Assembly: GCA_943737045.1 (NCBI GenBank)
Contig: CALSFV010000018.1
Location: 372,001-436,000, forward strand
DNA from: Parapristionchus giblindavisi
Taxonomy: Eukaryota > Nematoda > Chromadorea > Rhabditida > Diplogasteridae
DNA length: 64,000 nucleotides
Direction: 5' to 3'
Positions within the stretch are counted from its first letter, which is position 1. Each line of letters opens with the position of its first letter. A model generated the notes under the pieces. The model ran no database searches. It was not told the DNA's origin and saw nothing but the letters and a program-made list of their open reading frames with translations. Shown here piece by piece: positions 13,801 to 26,329 of this stretch. The translations under genes were made by a program, and so were the position numbers.

Positions 13801-16800
13801 AATGTTAATTTAATGTTAATCAGGGTAATTTACACAAGGATTCATTACCATTAATTTCCATGTATCAATCTATTTATTTATATCAAGTATCTCTATGTAA
13901 AACGAGATGAACGGAGAGCCGTTCTTCAGTTCCTCTATCGTTATTAATCACCAATATGTGGGATACTCGAATCATTCTTCTTCGCATTTTACGTTTCAAG
14001 ATTGTACAATTGAACAATGATAATCGTGAACTGCAGAATCCAAATGCTGGCTGCATTGCTCTGGAGTACTTGGGCAACACAAAAGTGAATCATGCCTACA
14101 ACAATCTAACAGTCGATCAAATGAGACAGGTTATATAATTTATATTTATTTGTGACAAAATTTATATTTTCATCTGTCAAAAATCGTCCGGATATGTGGT
14201 TTGGCATTCGATATATCTAGATGTAACGCTGTATTCGTATCCCTGTGACTGATGAGAAACAGATATTATGTTGAATAATTGCTATTCATGTTATATTATA
14301 TATTTTATCTACATGCACACGCATGTAACGACACATGAAAATGAATATGATCAAAAATAAATAGGTGATGATAATGACTTCACTGTCTAGAAGAAAGAAA
14401 TAAGAAATATGTTATTAATGTATTATATCATGATGTAAATGAATCAATGAATCTGCTCAATCAGATCGCCCGTCATTTGGGAAAGATCCAAGCATTGTCC
14501 GTTGTTCATGGAATTGATAAAGTGACTCAACTTGATCTAAAGGAATTGCTGAGAGACTTCTGTTTTAATGAAAATGTGAGCAGTCGGAATATTTATTCAA
14601 GAATACAATTTGACACAAGCGTAGGCCTTTCCTTTTCATATTCTACAAAACGGTAGTGGCGTATCAAAGTTAATATCCCAAAATTTAGATGAAATAAATT
14701 AATTCTTTTTTAAACTTTTAGATGATCACGTTGTCGATATCGGCATTTAAAAGAGTGGCTCCAACAATGATTGAGGTAATATTATATGGCATACGCGAGG
14801 ACTGATTTACCCTCAAAATACGAATACATTAAGGCCGATTGTTTTTTGTTGATTTTCTGCTATTTGTGGGAAGTCGAGTGCGGAAAGCAAGAATCACCCG
14901 CTCGTTGTTTTTCGAGTGTATAAAACGCGTCCAAATTCTATAAAATGGATAGTTGATTTTATCAACTTTTACAGTAATTCGAATATCAGAGCTCTGAAAA
15001 ACGAATAGATGATTCTTGCTCTTAACGACATAAATACTTTCCAATACAAAAACTATCGTAGGCTGTGGATGGAGTCCTCAAAATCTTCCCAGAATACGTT
15101 GGAACAAATCTTACTTCTTCTATTATCACCCAAATGGGAGTTAAACCGGTCCTCGTGCACGGAGGTATCATTCCATTCATTGCGAATTCTAGCTCCAATC
15201 TCTAATATCCTGGTCCAAGCTCAAATTTCAATAAGCTACCTTATGTAATATAATAATAATAATGTTTTGGAAATATATTATTAATGAAGCTTTAGCAACT
15301 GTATGTTTTCTCAAATTTGGACACTACTGCAGAACACTGCACTAGTCCAAAAAAAAACAAGGGAACAGGCCTTTTCCACTTTACTTTTAAACTCTACTTT
15401 TGGGTCCGTTCTTATGCCACAATGCCCAAATTTGTAGCCCTCATTTTTTGGGCTATTTGAGTCCTGGTTGGAAGAAATATGTTCTGAAAGTAGTCTAGAC
15501 TATAGACCACACTTTGAGCTGAATTCGGAGTGAACTCGGTTGTTTTGTCTGATTTGAGGCCTGAATTCAATTCTTACTAGTTGTTTGGTATGAAATGAAA
15601 TGATGTATGGAGTCAGAACTAGACATCTTTATTCATTGTTTTGTCTAAAATCAAGCGTTATTTCAGACCGAATATAAGCGTTAGATCTGAATTGTCCACT
15701 CAGTTCAGGCAAAATGAGTCTGAATTCGGCTCAAAAGTATTCAATTTTCAACGTAACTAATTTCATAAGATATGAAATTATAATAGATAAATCCAAAAAA
15801 GCAGAGCACTTCTTTTTGCATTTTGCAGATTTATGGCCAGGTAATATTCTCGTGGACTGTGAAAATGGAGAGGTCAAAGCACTTATTGATTGGCAGGTAA
15901 TAAGAAATTACTGTTCATTCGAAGATTGAAGAAGACTTTTTTGTATAATAGATTTTGTGTTTTATTCATATAGTAATGTTGAATTATTGAGAGAAAGATG
16001 TAACTGTTCAATCATGAGACTATGGGGACATAGATAAGGGGACATAGTACTTCTTACTAATAGAGATATTTCAGACTGGACATCAAGGATCCGGTGTAGA
16101 GGATCTCATACGAATAATGTTCAATGGACTATCAAGCCAGACCCGGTGATGACATTCATTTTATCATTATCATAATTATGGTTATTTTGATGTTCAGACG
16201 AGAAAATATGAAGTCACTTCTTGAAGAGATGTACACAACTATGCAGACTAATCTTGGTTCAATTCCTGCTCCATATACGAGAGAAGAGGTTCGAATCGAT
16301 GATCATTTAATAAATTAAGCGGGATTTCAACACCTTTTTGATGAAGAACTATCGCTTGAGTTGTCGCTTTGCAAATTCATACAAATTTTCAAATACAAAC
16401 TGTTAATGACAAAGACTTCATTGAAAACAATAAATATTTTTCTTTTGTTTTTATAATTTTTTTTATTCATTCGGTCGTCTATACAAATAGCGAAGAAAAA
16501 TGACCGACAAATGAAAGATAGGTCACTGAAAAATTAAAGATAAAAGTATTTTCCAAGGAGAATTATATTCCAATGGTTTTTCGGTTAACAGTCTCCGAAT
16601 TTTATTTGAGGTAGTAGAAATGTTAAGATAAAACTGAACGATAATGATATTATGATATAATGATATGATATAATAATATTTATTTGACAGATGCATGAAA
16701 TGGCCGATCATCTATTCCCTCACTGTGGATTCTTCTTCCTTGCTCCGGGTAAAATGATGCTCAAGGTAAACACTATGCCGATTATATGGGAAAAAGCTTT

Positions 16801-17229
16801 ATATTAATTGTCGATGAAGTTCTGTCTTCGCTATTTCAAAACTATTACATATGAACACTTCTATTTTCCTTTGAAATAGATTTGTTAATAAAAAAGGCAA
16901 GTATACCGAAAGTGCTCTTAAAGTGAGCTTCAAGTGAACTTGTGTTTAACTTGTAGCCTACTTGCAAGCTTTCTTCAAGTAAAAACTGTTGAACACTATT
17001 TATATCTACCATAGAAGATTTCTTGATTTAGTTGATGTCTTCTCCTGGTCTGAACGATGAAGAAAAGGATCGAAGGAAATCAATCCTACTCGACAAGGTT
17101 TCTCACTTTCAAAAATAAATTTTGGCCTATTAAAATATTTTGAAGATTCGTGGTGTATGCGAAGACATTGTGGTTTATCACGAGAAGAATAAGCAGTCCA
17201 TACGTCGTTTCAAGTTCAACTATGTCTGA
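10859..17229 (+). CDS. CHK kinase-like (DUF1679-type) protein, 14 exons
   Basis: Exons, by splice signals and phase: 10859-11030, 12953-13039, 13398-13502, 13547-13645, 14001-14129, 14465-14575, 14722-14775, about 15060-15164, 15829-15897, about 16075-16146, about 16199-16290, 16691-16766, about 17033-17096 and about 17146-17229. The product is about 440 residues. The catalytic segment reads VLVHGDLWPGNILVD, with HGD as the Brenner-type catalytic loop and N as metal ligand; it is followed by ALIDWQTGHQGSGVEDLIRI, whose IDW carries the second metal-binding Asp. These are hallmarks of the EcKinase/DUF1679 (CHK) family of nematodes and insects, APH-fold small-molecule kinases proposed to phosphorylate steroids or xenobiotics; the substrate here is unknown. 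An upstream segment GCIALEYLGNTKVNHAY fits the family's hinge/N-lobe region. Intron 1 contains a 1.8-kb foldback. The exon ending at 13645 appears to use a GC donor (CAG|GCGAGT). All frames are open, so the gene seems functional. Confidence 0.88.
11146..12936. mobile_element. 1.8-kb foldback element in intron 1 of the CHK gene
   Basis: Nearly the whole element is two inverted arms of about 890 bp meeting at about 12045-12065. The ends read TTAAGACACCGGCTCGGTAAG and, mirrored, CTTACTGAGCCGGTGTCTTAA. Both flanks therefore carry TTAA, or TA if the ends are read longer, as candidate target duplications. Within each arm a roughly 280-bp block (CTCGAAAATATTTTTGTTTT ... CTCATGTACAAGAGAG) occurs twice. 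The same block vocabulary occurs in the foldback at 57998-59466. There is no transposase; the open frames inside are shadows. Confidence 0.85.
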
Positions 17230-17335
17230 TAACTCAATACTTCAAATCAAACTTTAATACTGGAGTATTGATCCATAGATAAATTTTTGAAATTGAATTT
17301 TAATAAAAAGGACTTGACAAGTACATCCGCACAAT
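17230..17335. other. 3' flank of CHK gene
   Basis: Short AT-rich spacer after the stop codon. It contains AATAAAAAG at about 17301, a plausible polyadenylation signal. Confidence 0.4.
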
Positions 17336-17547
17336 ACACTCAGAAAAATGAAGTGTTAATATGCACACCCATAGCTGTTCCGGGTGAAACTGTAACCCCC
17401 CAATGTGTTCTAATTAACAGCTTTTGGGTGTAAATTGGGAAAAAGTGTAAATTGGAACACATGGGGGTGTACAATAGAACAATTTGATGTGTTCAATAGA
17501 ACACATCAAAAGGCTATATTGATTTTTACACATTTTTTTCTGAGTGT
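17336..17547. mobile_element. about 212-bp MITE, CACTCAGAAAAA ends, TA-flanked
   Basis: The left end TACACTCAGAAAAATG and right end TTTTTTTCTGAGTGTA are inverted repeats flanked by TA. The interior repeats GTGTTC and AACACA words in both orientations. This is a typical non-autonomous Tc1/mariner-type element of nematodes. No coding potential. Confidence 0.75.
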
Positions 17548-17869
17548 AGGAATACATCAGGATATTATCATTGAAAAGTTCATTCTGGAGTAAAATAAAA
17601 TCCATGATGATTTAGTATAATGAAGGGATTTATATTTTTTCCAAAAAAACGAGTCCGAAATCTCGGACTTAGCCGATTTCTCTCTCGAGAGATAGAAGGA
17701 TAATTTTGATCTACCCACTCGTTCTCGCTGATCAATGATATTTCAGTGCATTTCTGTGCATTGAACTCGAAAAAAGCGAAGAAATAAATGAAAATCATAA
17801 CTAAAACCTAATTCTAAGAAGGAATTAATATGCAAACAATGAAATACGAACAAGCAACAATCTACTTAT
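17548..17869. other. intergenic, no supported gene
   Basis: AT-rich sequence with a self-complementary CCGAGATTTCGG-like stretch near 17656-17672 (CGAAATCTCGGACTTAGCCG region). No supported feature. Confidence 0.3.
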
Positions 17870-19786
17870 CAAAAATGGAGTCTATTCCGGCATAGATAGC
17901 CTCCCGAAGAAAATCCTCCTCATCCTGCTTATTAGTAATTATTTCATTAAATTCATCTTCATCCTCTTCCTCATCCTCGCCCTCAAAGACGTCATCTTCC
18001 ATCTCCGATTCCTCCTCCGACTAGTTTCTTCTCCGCTTACGAGTGTTCTTCGTAGTGGAAGCACAATGGAAGTTGAATAATATATGTGGTGCAAACGTCA
18101 GCTTCCCGCCACAGAAGTTGATCAAAACTCGATTTTGTAATGTGTTAGTTCGATTCTCCTGAAAATTCTCAATAATTTATGTCGGTGTGATATTTTCGAT
18201 TTTTTTTTGATTCCAACAGTCAACGGCGTCTATCTTCGTTCAAATTGATCTTAGACAAAAAATGGAAACGCTATCTTCTCCGGCACTATCAGCGCTCTCG
18301 AAAAATGATTTATATGAGATTTTAATGTATATTTTATTTTTATAGTCTCATCTCTCCTCCTGTTCCCTCGTGTATCGTCATCATTGCACTCACTGGAATA
18401 TTCAAGAAGTTTTCCGAGCTTCGGACCCTGTGGCGTGTATCCAAGATCGATTTCGTTCGTTACTGAATATTTAATTTTGAAATACTTCCATTTTGTGTTA
18501 ACTTGTAGAATATTCCCGGTGAAGTTTTCCACTCGCACCTCTCAACCCCCTTGAAATGATACATTGATTGATTGATTGACTACTATTAGTGATCAAATTA
18601 TTTATCTTATCCACTCTGATATCAATCAATAATATCTTCTCAGAGTATCTGGGTAATATACGGTACGGTATTCATCGATGTCACTCCGGAATTAGCTATA
18701 GCCATCTGCTATGCCCTCTTAACAAAGATAACTCGAGAACAATGGTTATTTATCGATTTTCAATCATTTATCGATTTTCTCATTGTTCAACTTCTTTAAT
18801 GCATTTAAGCCACGTTGGCACTTACTCGGAAACGTTCATGGTACATTTGACTTCAAAGATTCATGGATATACGAAGATGTATCGTACATGTAAAAATAGT
18901 TGTATCATGAACGGTGTGAATGGATCTGAACGGATCAGGCCGATCAAACGGGATTGTGAGCGAGAAGGCCATTTTCGTTATTTTTCTTTCTTTTCATTGT
19001 TTTTCTTTCCTTCGAATCTATTGTATTGAAAGAAATCACGCCAAAATATTGCCATTTAGCAAAAATCATTGCTTTACAAATGAATAAATTGTTCCGATTA
19101 TACGCTGAATAAATGGGTCAATTTTGGTTCATTGGAGCTATTTATTCCTCGCAAAAATGATGATTTTTGTGAAATGGCAATATTTTGGCCTAATGTATTT
19201 CAATATAGTAGATTCGATGAAAAGAAAAACAATGTAAAGAAAGAAAATAATGAAAATGACTGGATCACTCGGAATTCCGTTCAGATCCATTCACACCGTT
19301 CATGATACAACTTTTTTACATGTAGGATATTCTTCTTCCATGCATGTTTCACTCGCCACCTTGACAATAGTTTCTTAGAATTAGCCAAGGAGTCGACTGC
19401 ACCCACTCCCGAATCGATTGGATTCGAAATAAACCATTTAGGAAAAGGCGCCAAATCGTTGTGTGGTCACCCCCTGAAGCGAATTTTCAATTGGAAGGAA
19501 TTTCCAAGTACTAGTGAACTTCACTCATGGAGCCTGTAATTATCATATATAAAACAAAAAAATCCATTTTTCGTCGATACCAAAAAATGTACCAGTTGTT
19601 GAATTCTCTCAGATAGTGTTTTATATGATGTAATACGACAAGTGAAATCATTTTATACCTGGCTCTTGGAGTTGTTCAGAAGGATAATCGATAACAATCT
19701 CCAATTCCTCTTCATTTGCATGTTCATCTCCATCTACTTCTTCAAAATCATCATCTTCCTCAGGATATGCGTCACATACATAGCTG
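17870..19786 (-). pseudogene. unrecognised acidic-protein gene, interrupted by in-frame TAG
   Basis: Four exon blocks with partly agreeing phases lie on the minus strand. Block 1, about 19782-19661, encodes an acidic segment (YPEEDDDFEEVDGDEHANEE). Block 2, about 19491-19368, encodes GGDHTTIWRLFLNGLFRIQS and onward. Block 3, about 18542-18397, encodes an aromatic/basic segment containing TNEIDLGYTPQGPKLGKLLE. Block 4, about 18160-17870, encodes VLINFCGGKLTFAPHILFNF, a basic run KNTRKRRRN, then an in-frame TAG, then in the same frame an acidic tail SEEESEMEDDVFEGEDEEED ending GIDSIFDK. Phases agree across blocks 1-2-3 but not 3-4. I do not recognise the family. The stop between two plausible coding halves suggests a pseudogene, though an unseen small-intron or readthrough explanation is possible. 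A foldback occupies the intron between blocks 2 and 3. Confidence 0.4.
18888..19328. mobile_element. about 440-bp foldback element
   Basis: Arms at about 18888-19075 and 19140-19328 are inverted copies. TGTATCATGAACGGTGTGAA at the left is mirrored by TTCACACCGTTCATGATACA at the right, and GCCAAAATATTGCCATTT is mirrored by AAATGGCAATATTTTGGC near the centre. It is intronic to the acidic-protein gene. Target duplications are not clear. Confidence 0.7.
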
Positions 19787-20029
19787 AACAGTACCAAAAA
19801 TGAAAAACAAGAGTTAAAAATGAAAGAGATCGCAAAACTAATTAGAATTGGCACATAAATACAGTGATAACTTCTTGCCGGGAATGAATAGGGGGCGAGA
19901 TTACCAAAGGGGTGAAGTATACGAGAGTGTACGATGAGGTCGTTGAACAAATTCACAAAAAAAGTCACGAAAACAAAAATTAAAACCGTCAATTTTAGGC
20001 CTAAAAAATTTAATTCAACGACACGCTGC

Positions 20030-20240
20030 GCGTACGCAACGCGCGCGAGATCTAGCGCTTTTCGAGGAGAGAATCTAGCGTCTAGCGCTTTTCGGGGAGA
20101 GAATCTAGCGGATATGTGTATCTAGCGGCTATCTAGCTTTTTCCTGGATGTTTTTCTAGCCTAGCGGCTATCTAGCTTTTATCAAGTAGCTTTTCTGTAT
20201 TTTTCACGATCTAGCGACTATCTAGCTTTTTTTCGGTGAC
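20030..20240. repeat. TCTAGCG-rich low-complexity repeat
   Basis: The words TCTAGCGCTTTTCG, GAGAGAATCTAGCG and GGCTATCTAGCTTTT recur in several degenerate copies. No gene is present. It sits upstream of the acidic-protein gene on the other strand. Confidence 0.6.
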
Positions 20241-20598
20241 TATTTCGGGAGTCGAATTCTCAGAGACCTTTATCTATAGCTGAATAGTTAGACAACCTAT
20301 ATCTAAGAGAATTTGCCGTGAGTGTACAGACCTAATATTGCCCCCCCCCCTCGGATTACTGTCTTTCCGGAGATCTGCAACGTCATCTGGAAGGGAGGGA
20401 CTTCACTACAGTTGGAATGATTGAGGTCTCACTCAAGCAGTACTTCGACTCACGGCAGTCCGTCTTTTACAAGGAATGTATCTGCCTATAAATGAAAGAA
20501 TGTATCTATAAGCTGCCCACGCGTTGGCAAGGTATAGTGAGCAATGATGGTGCATACTACTAATCTCGATATATTGACATTATTAAGTAATGCGATCA

Positions 20599-20798
20599 TA
20601 GGTGGGCACGCTGGTGGAAAGGCTGTGCGCAAACCGGGGAATTGTAAGGCAAGGCTATGCGCATGGCCATTTCTTAGTAGATTTGACTGAAAATTTAACA
20701 ATTTTTGCCAGGCAATAACTTTAAAGCTATGCGCAAAGTCCCACAACGGAAGGCAAGGTTGTGTGCAAAAATAATTCGGTTTCTCTCGCCCACGTATG
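20599..20798. mobile_element. 200-bp Mutator-like MITE, 10-bp target duplication (copy A)
   Basis: The ends read TAGGTGGGCACGC and, mirrored, CGCCCACGTATG. The flanks are AATGCGATCA on the left (20589-20598) and AATGCGATAA on the right (20799-20808), a 10-bp duplication with one mismatch. The interior repeats AAGGCTGTGCGCAAA or AAGGCTATGCGCA words. Duplications of 9-10 bp are characteristic of Mutator-like transposition. A closely similar copy lies at 37195-37384. Confidence 0.8.
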
Positions 20799-20808
20799 AA
20801 TGCGATAA

Positions 20809-22907
20809 AGAAAATAGTGACAAAGACTTCTGCATCAACCTAATAATAATATCGATTGAATCGATAAACAGGTTGATTGATTGATTAATCGATTAGTATA
20901 CTTGCCAAGCAGTGTGAGACCAGATAATATGAAGAAACGTGGTTTTATTCAAACGTTTCGGAGAATATTTCTCCATCATCAGTGAGATTTTGATGACCTA
21001 CAATGAATAATATGAAAATTAGTATACTGTTTGATTGATTTATTCATCGATTTATTGATTGGTATACGTGATTGATTTATTATAGTTGGAGACAGTCGAA
21101 GTCATGCCAAATACCGATAATGCTTACATTGCACATCTTCGCATTGGTATTGATGGGTATATTTGAGTAACCTTTGTCAATTTACTCATTTGACTTGTGG
21201 GGACTCTCACCACGACATTACAACGGTGGTAATAATTGTCATATTTACTAGCTTTAATAACTCAATTAATATCCAGGGTAGTTTAATCTACTATATTTGA
21301 CAATGGTTACTCTATCTTTAAATAATCAGGAGTGATAAGTAAATGTATGATTTAAGTGATCGATACAATAACGAATCGACTTATGAAGATGATGGACAGC
21401 CAATCATTGAAGAGGTTGAATGATTATAAATCAATCAATAATGTCATGCCAATCGATAACATATCGATCCGTTTGGCTGACTTTCAACTGTTCTTTTCTT
21501 TACTTCTCTCATATCCTTTTAACACTCTCCGCACTCTGATCCCCACCGTTTTTCCTCATTTCATATTAAACACCAACCACTAGGTCGAATGAGAGCCGAT
21601 GAATAAACACCGACTGGATGATAACCATTTGTATACTTTGTCTATTCATTAGCGTTTGTCTCTCATGTGCAAATAGTTATCATCCTGTCGGTTCTCATTC
21701 ATAGGTTCTCATCCGACCTAGTGCCCACTACCATGTTTTAAGAGTATTTGATCAACTAGTTTGTTTTTTTCTCATTTCGCTAAATATTTTATGTAGAGTT
21801 TGAATAAGAGTACCGTTGCCCTGTTTTCGTTTTTTTTGCCCCACCCCAACCCAGTTGATGTATCGTATCCGTTGACTCTTCATTCAATAATTCAATTCTC
21901 CACTCTTTTTCTCTCACAATCAATACTCGTTTCAATCAATATTTGTCACATAACTCGTCCACGAGATATGGGATAAGTTCGAATAATCAGGATTGAAGTT
22001 TTTTCGTCTTTTGAAATTGTCCACCGAATTGTTTTAATAAAAATGTTGTGGAATGATACTGCGTTCAACAACAACGAAACTCACGAAAAACAATTATGGA
22101 AATGAACAATAGACTAATGATCATGTAAACTAAATATGGTAATGCTAATCCTAGACAAAGAAATGCTAAAGCAATGCAAATATTCTAATGAAATAGGAGA
22201 ACACAATAGAATCACAAAGATTAATAATGGTAGGGTTACTGTAGGTCTGGGTATCCCACTCTATCGATCCAATTTATTTATATCAATTATATAGATAACA
22301 TAGATAAAATTATACTTCTCAAATATCCCATCATCTAATAAAAGACTAGGAAGTGTTTTTAAATAATATAAAGATTTCAAAATCATGTGAATTTTTGAAA
22401 AATTTTGTCGCAAAAGGCTCACTTTTCTCGTATGGCTCTAGTTTAACAATAACAATTGTAAGTCAATTCATATTTCCGATCAAATTCGACTACATAGGAG
22501 TTTTAAATGTGTGAATTCCTAAATAAGTTTCAGTTAACTGGGCCTGTTAATCAGAAAGGTTTGTTAGAAAATATTCACAATTTCTGAAGAAGAGTATTGT
22601 ATCATTATCTTACTTTTATTTTCATTATATTTTCAGTATATCGTATGTGTAGTAAAACACGATATGTAGTAAAGCTGATTTTAAAATACAATATAAGAAC
22701 GATCGTAATATAATCATCAACGAAGTGACGATGGATAGTACACGGCTTTTCCTCATGATTGCTTGTTTTTGACAACATATGTTCATGGGTGACTGTATGC
22801 CTTAAATGTAACCACAATTTTTATACTTTAACCACGCTCATGAAATAAAAGAGATAGACAAGTGATTTGCTCAATTTTTTTCTATAAATTTCATCTCTCT
22901 CTCTGCA
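20809..22907. other. intergenic with a small foldback and simple repeats
   Basis: The stretch contains degenerate ATTGATTGATT runs (20855-21075). A 145-bp foldback at 21578-21722 has ends CACTAGGTCGAATGAGAG and, mirrored, CTCATCCGACCTAGTG. A 34-bp word near 21290 (TATTTGACAATGGTTACT) also occurs at about 199. No gene is supported. Confidence 0.4.
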
Positions 22908-23256
22908 CACGGCGGTTCATTGGAGGAAAGCCCCTACATTTAACTTTGGCTTGAAGCCTCCCGCACTACGAAAAATCGGCAAAGCTGAATTGCACCGGGC
23001 GGGATTTGAACCCACGAGGCTCGGATCGCCACCCAAAAGTTCTAGCCACTAAGCCATCTCATCATGTTTCGAGACTCGTAAAACTCGATGATAGCTCTAG
23101 TCAGAAGTGTTCGTGTGGCGAGCAGCCGCAGCAACGCGCCCATTAATATCGTATCTCAACTTCGCGCTGGGAGGACCTAATGCCTAGTGCAATTTCAATA
23201 CTCAGTTTGCGATTCCTGTGGGAGCTTCTTAATTACTATCATTGAACCGCCGTGCT
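22908..23256 (-). mobile_element. tRNA-derived (SINE-like) element bounded by inverted repeats
   Basis: On the minus strand, about 23066-22990, the sequence has an A-box-like TGGCTTAGTGGCTAG and, 46 bases on, a B box GTGGGTTCAAATCCC, in the order and spacing of a tRNA gene promoter. The acceptor and anticodon stems do not pair convincingly, so this is tRNA-derived rather than a working tRNA. The block is bounded by CACGGCGGTTCAT (22908) and ATTGAACCGCCGTG (23241-23254), an inverted pair, which is unusual for a SINE. Confidence 0.55.
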
Positions 23257-23456
23257 GCACATACAAATGTTTTAACTCTTATTTTGTTTTTTTTTAAAAT
23301 TCTATTTCTTGTTATCTATGCGAACAGTAAAAATTATTTAGTGATTATATTTTATATTTTATTTCAAGGGCCTAATAGGTAAATAATTTTCACCTAGAAT
23401 AAACGACTTCCTCATTCCTCCCCCTGTTTATTTTCTCAAAAACAATAAGTTCAATA

Positions 23457-24262
23457 TAGGGTGATGTAAACAATAAATTGTGGCAAACTTGTGCTTTTTG
23501 CAGGTGCGTGACAAGGATTGACAACTTTATCGCACCCAATTGCAGTCAGACATCAAATTTAATACAGATTGTTGTCAATGTGTCTAATAAATATTAGTGG
23601 TTGCAATTAATGAATGAACTGTTGACAGACAAGAAAAATGAGGATGATACAAGTCATGACCAGAGAAATGTGCTTCTTTCTAGTCAGACAACAAAAAATC
23701 TTCTTTTTGATGTCAATCGATTCTTGCCTTCTCATTGACATCAAAACGAATATTTTTTGTTGTCTGAATAGAAAGAAGCACATTTCTCTAGTCATTCCAT
23801 TTTTGGTGCATTTTCACATCCTCATTATAATGAGACGATAGTTCATTAGTCAAAGCGGCGCACCTCAGACGGGTTTGGTGACGCGGCGGAGAGTGTGACA
23901 GAGAGAATCATTTGATGCCATCTCGCACGCACACCCTCTCTAATGCAGCCCACCAAACCCGCCTGGCATCCGCCTCGCCCTCTTTATAAGTTGGAAAACG
24001 TGATTAGCCATTCATTGTTGCCTCGCTATTACAGAGGCTGAACTAACGTGTTCTGACATGTATCATCCTCAGTTTTCTTGTCTGTCTACAAAATAGTCAC
24101 TATCTGTTGCCACATTTATTTATTTCATACTTTTGACTACAATCGTTTTACTTTTTGAAGTCTGACAACAAAGTTCTCCGATAAAGTTGTCAATCGTTTG
24201 CCGTTGTCACACACCTGCAAAAAGCACAAGTTTGCCAAAATTTATTGTTTACATCACCCTAT
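23457..24262 (-). mobile_element. TIR element, about 806 bp (copy 2, inverted)
   Basis: This is a reverse-complement copy of 989-1793, flanked by TATA on both sides. The two copies are nearly identical over their full length, including the GC-richer internal block, so the family moved recently. Confidence 0.85.
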
Positions 24263-24610
24263 ATGACTGTGGAAAGATATTGAGGTAATTTATATGATAG
24301 CTAATGCTCTCGGCTGGCTATAGAGTGTGTTTAAAAACATTTTTTTAAAGTTACTTTAAGCTACAATACATTTCAGGATGTAGCAAAGCGCATATTCGAA
24401 ATCATGGTGCCGTTAATTACATTATAAAAGAATTTGTCTCACATTTGACAAACTTATTTGGCCATTGACTCAATCTCAAATAAATCATATTGGATTCCAT
24501 TCTTCATAAGAACAGATCTCTTGCCGCAACCCTTTCGTCAGTACCATAGTTATTTCGTTTTATTAGAGGTTTCGTTCACAGTAACGCTTTTAAATAATTT
24601 TTTTAATTAG

Positions 24611-24840
24611 ATATGTGGGCATATTTTCTCACTACTGGCTACCCCAATAAGCATCCATGTTTACTTGAAGGTAGAGCTTGCTTTTAAATATGTAAGAATA
24701 TTTTCCTATGATGTTTCAGGCAAAATTCTTCCATTTCAACCTAGCTGCAATGTTGTGCATTTGCATGGTTATTGGACCCATTTACATTTTTACTCGTCTC
24801 TATTTAATGTTGACTGAATTAAGATTTATTCAAAACGGTA
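24611..24840 (+). pseudogene. orphan Sra-superfamily chemoreceptor exons
   Basis: Two in-phase exons joined by a 49-bp intron encode a hydrophobic stretch. Exon 24611-24670 (ICGHIFSLLATPISIHVYLK) and exon 24720-24838 (AKFFHFNLAAMLCICMVIGP...) match the TM1-TM2 pattern of Sre/Srb/Srab receptors, where K.FHFNL follows TM1. No start exon and no downstream exons were found. The fragment stops where unrelated, possibly mariner-derived sequence begins. It may be a copy of part of a receptor like the one at 62.5-64 kb. Confidence 0.5.
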
Positions 24841-26280
<1,440 letters not shown>

Positions 26281-26329
26281 TAAGAGGCCTTAGAATAAGA
26301 AACTGGCGTAGAATGAAAAGAACCAGGTT

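Noticed and set aside
22985..23066. A functional tRNA gene on the minus strand
   Set aside because: A and B boxes fit, but the acceptor and anticodon arms do not pair, so it is a derived sequence.
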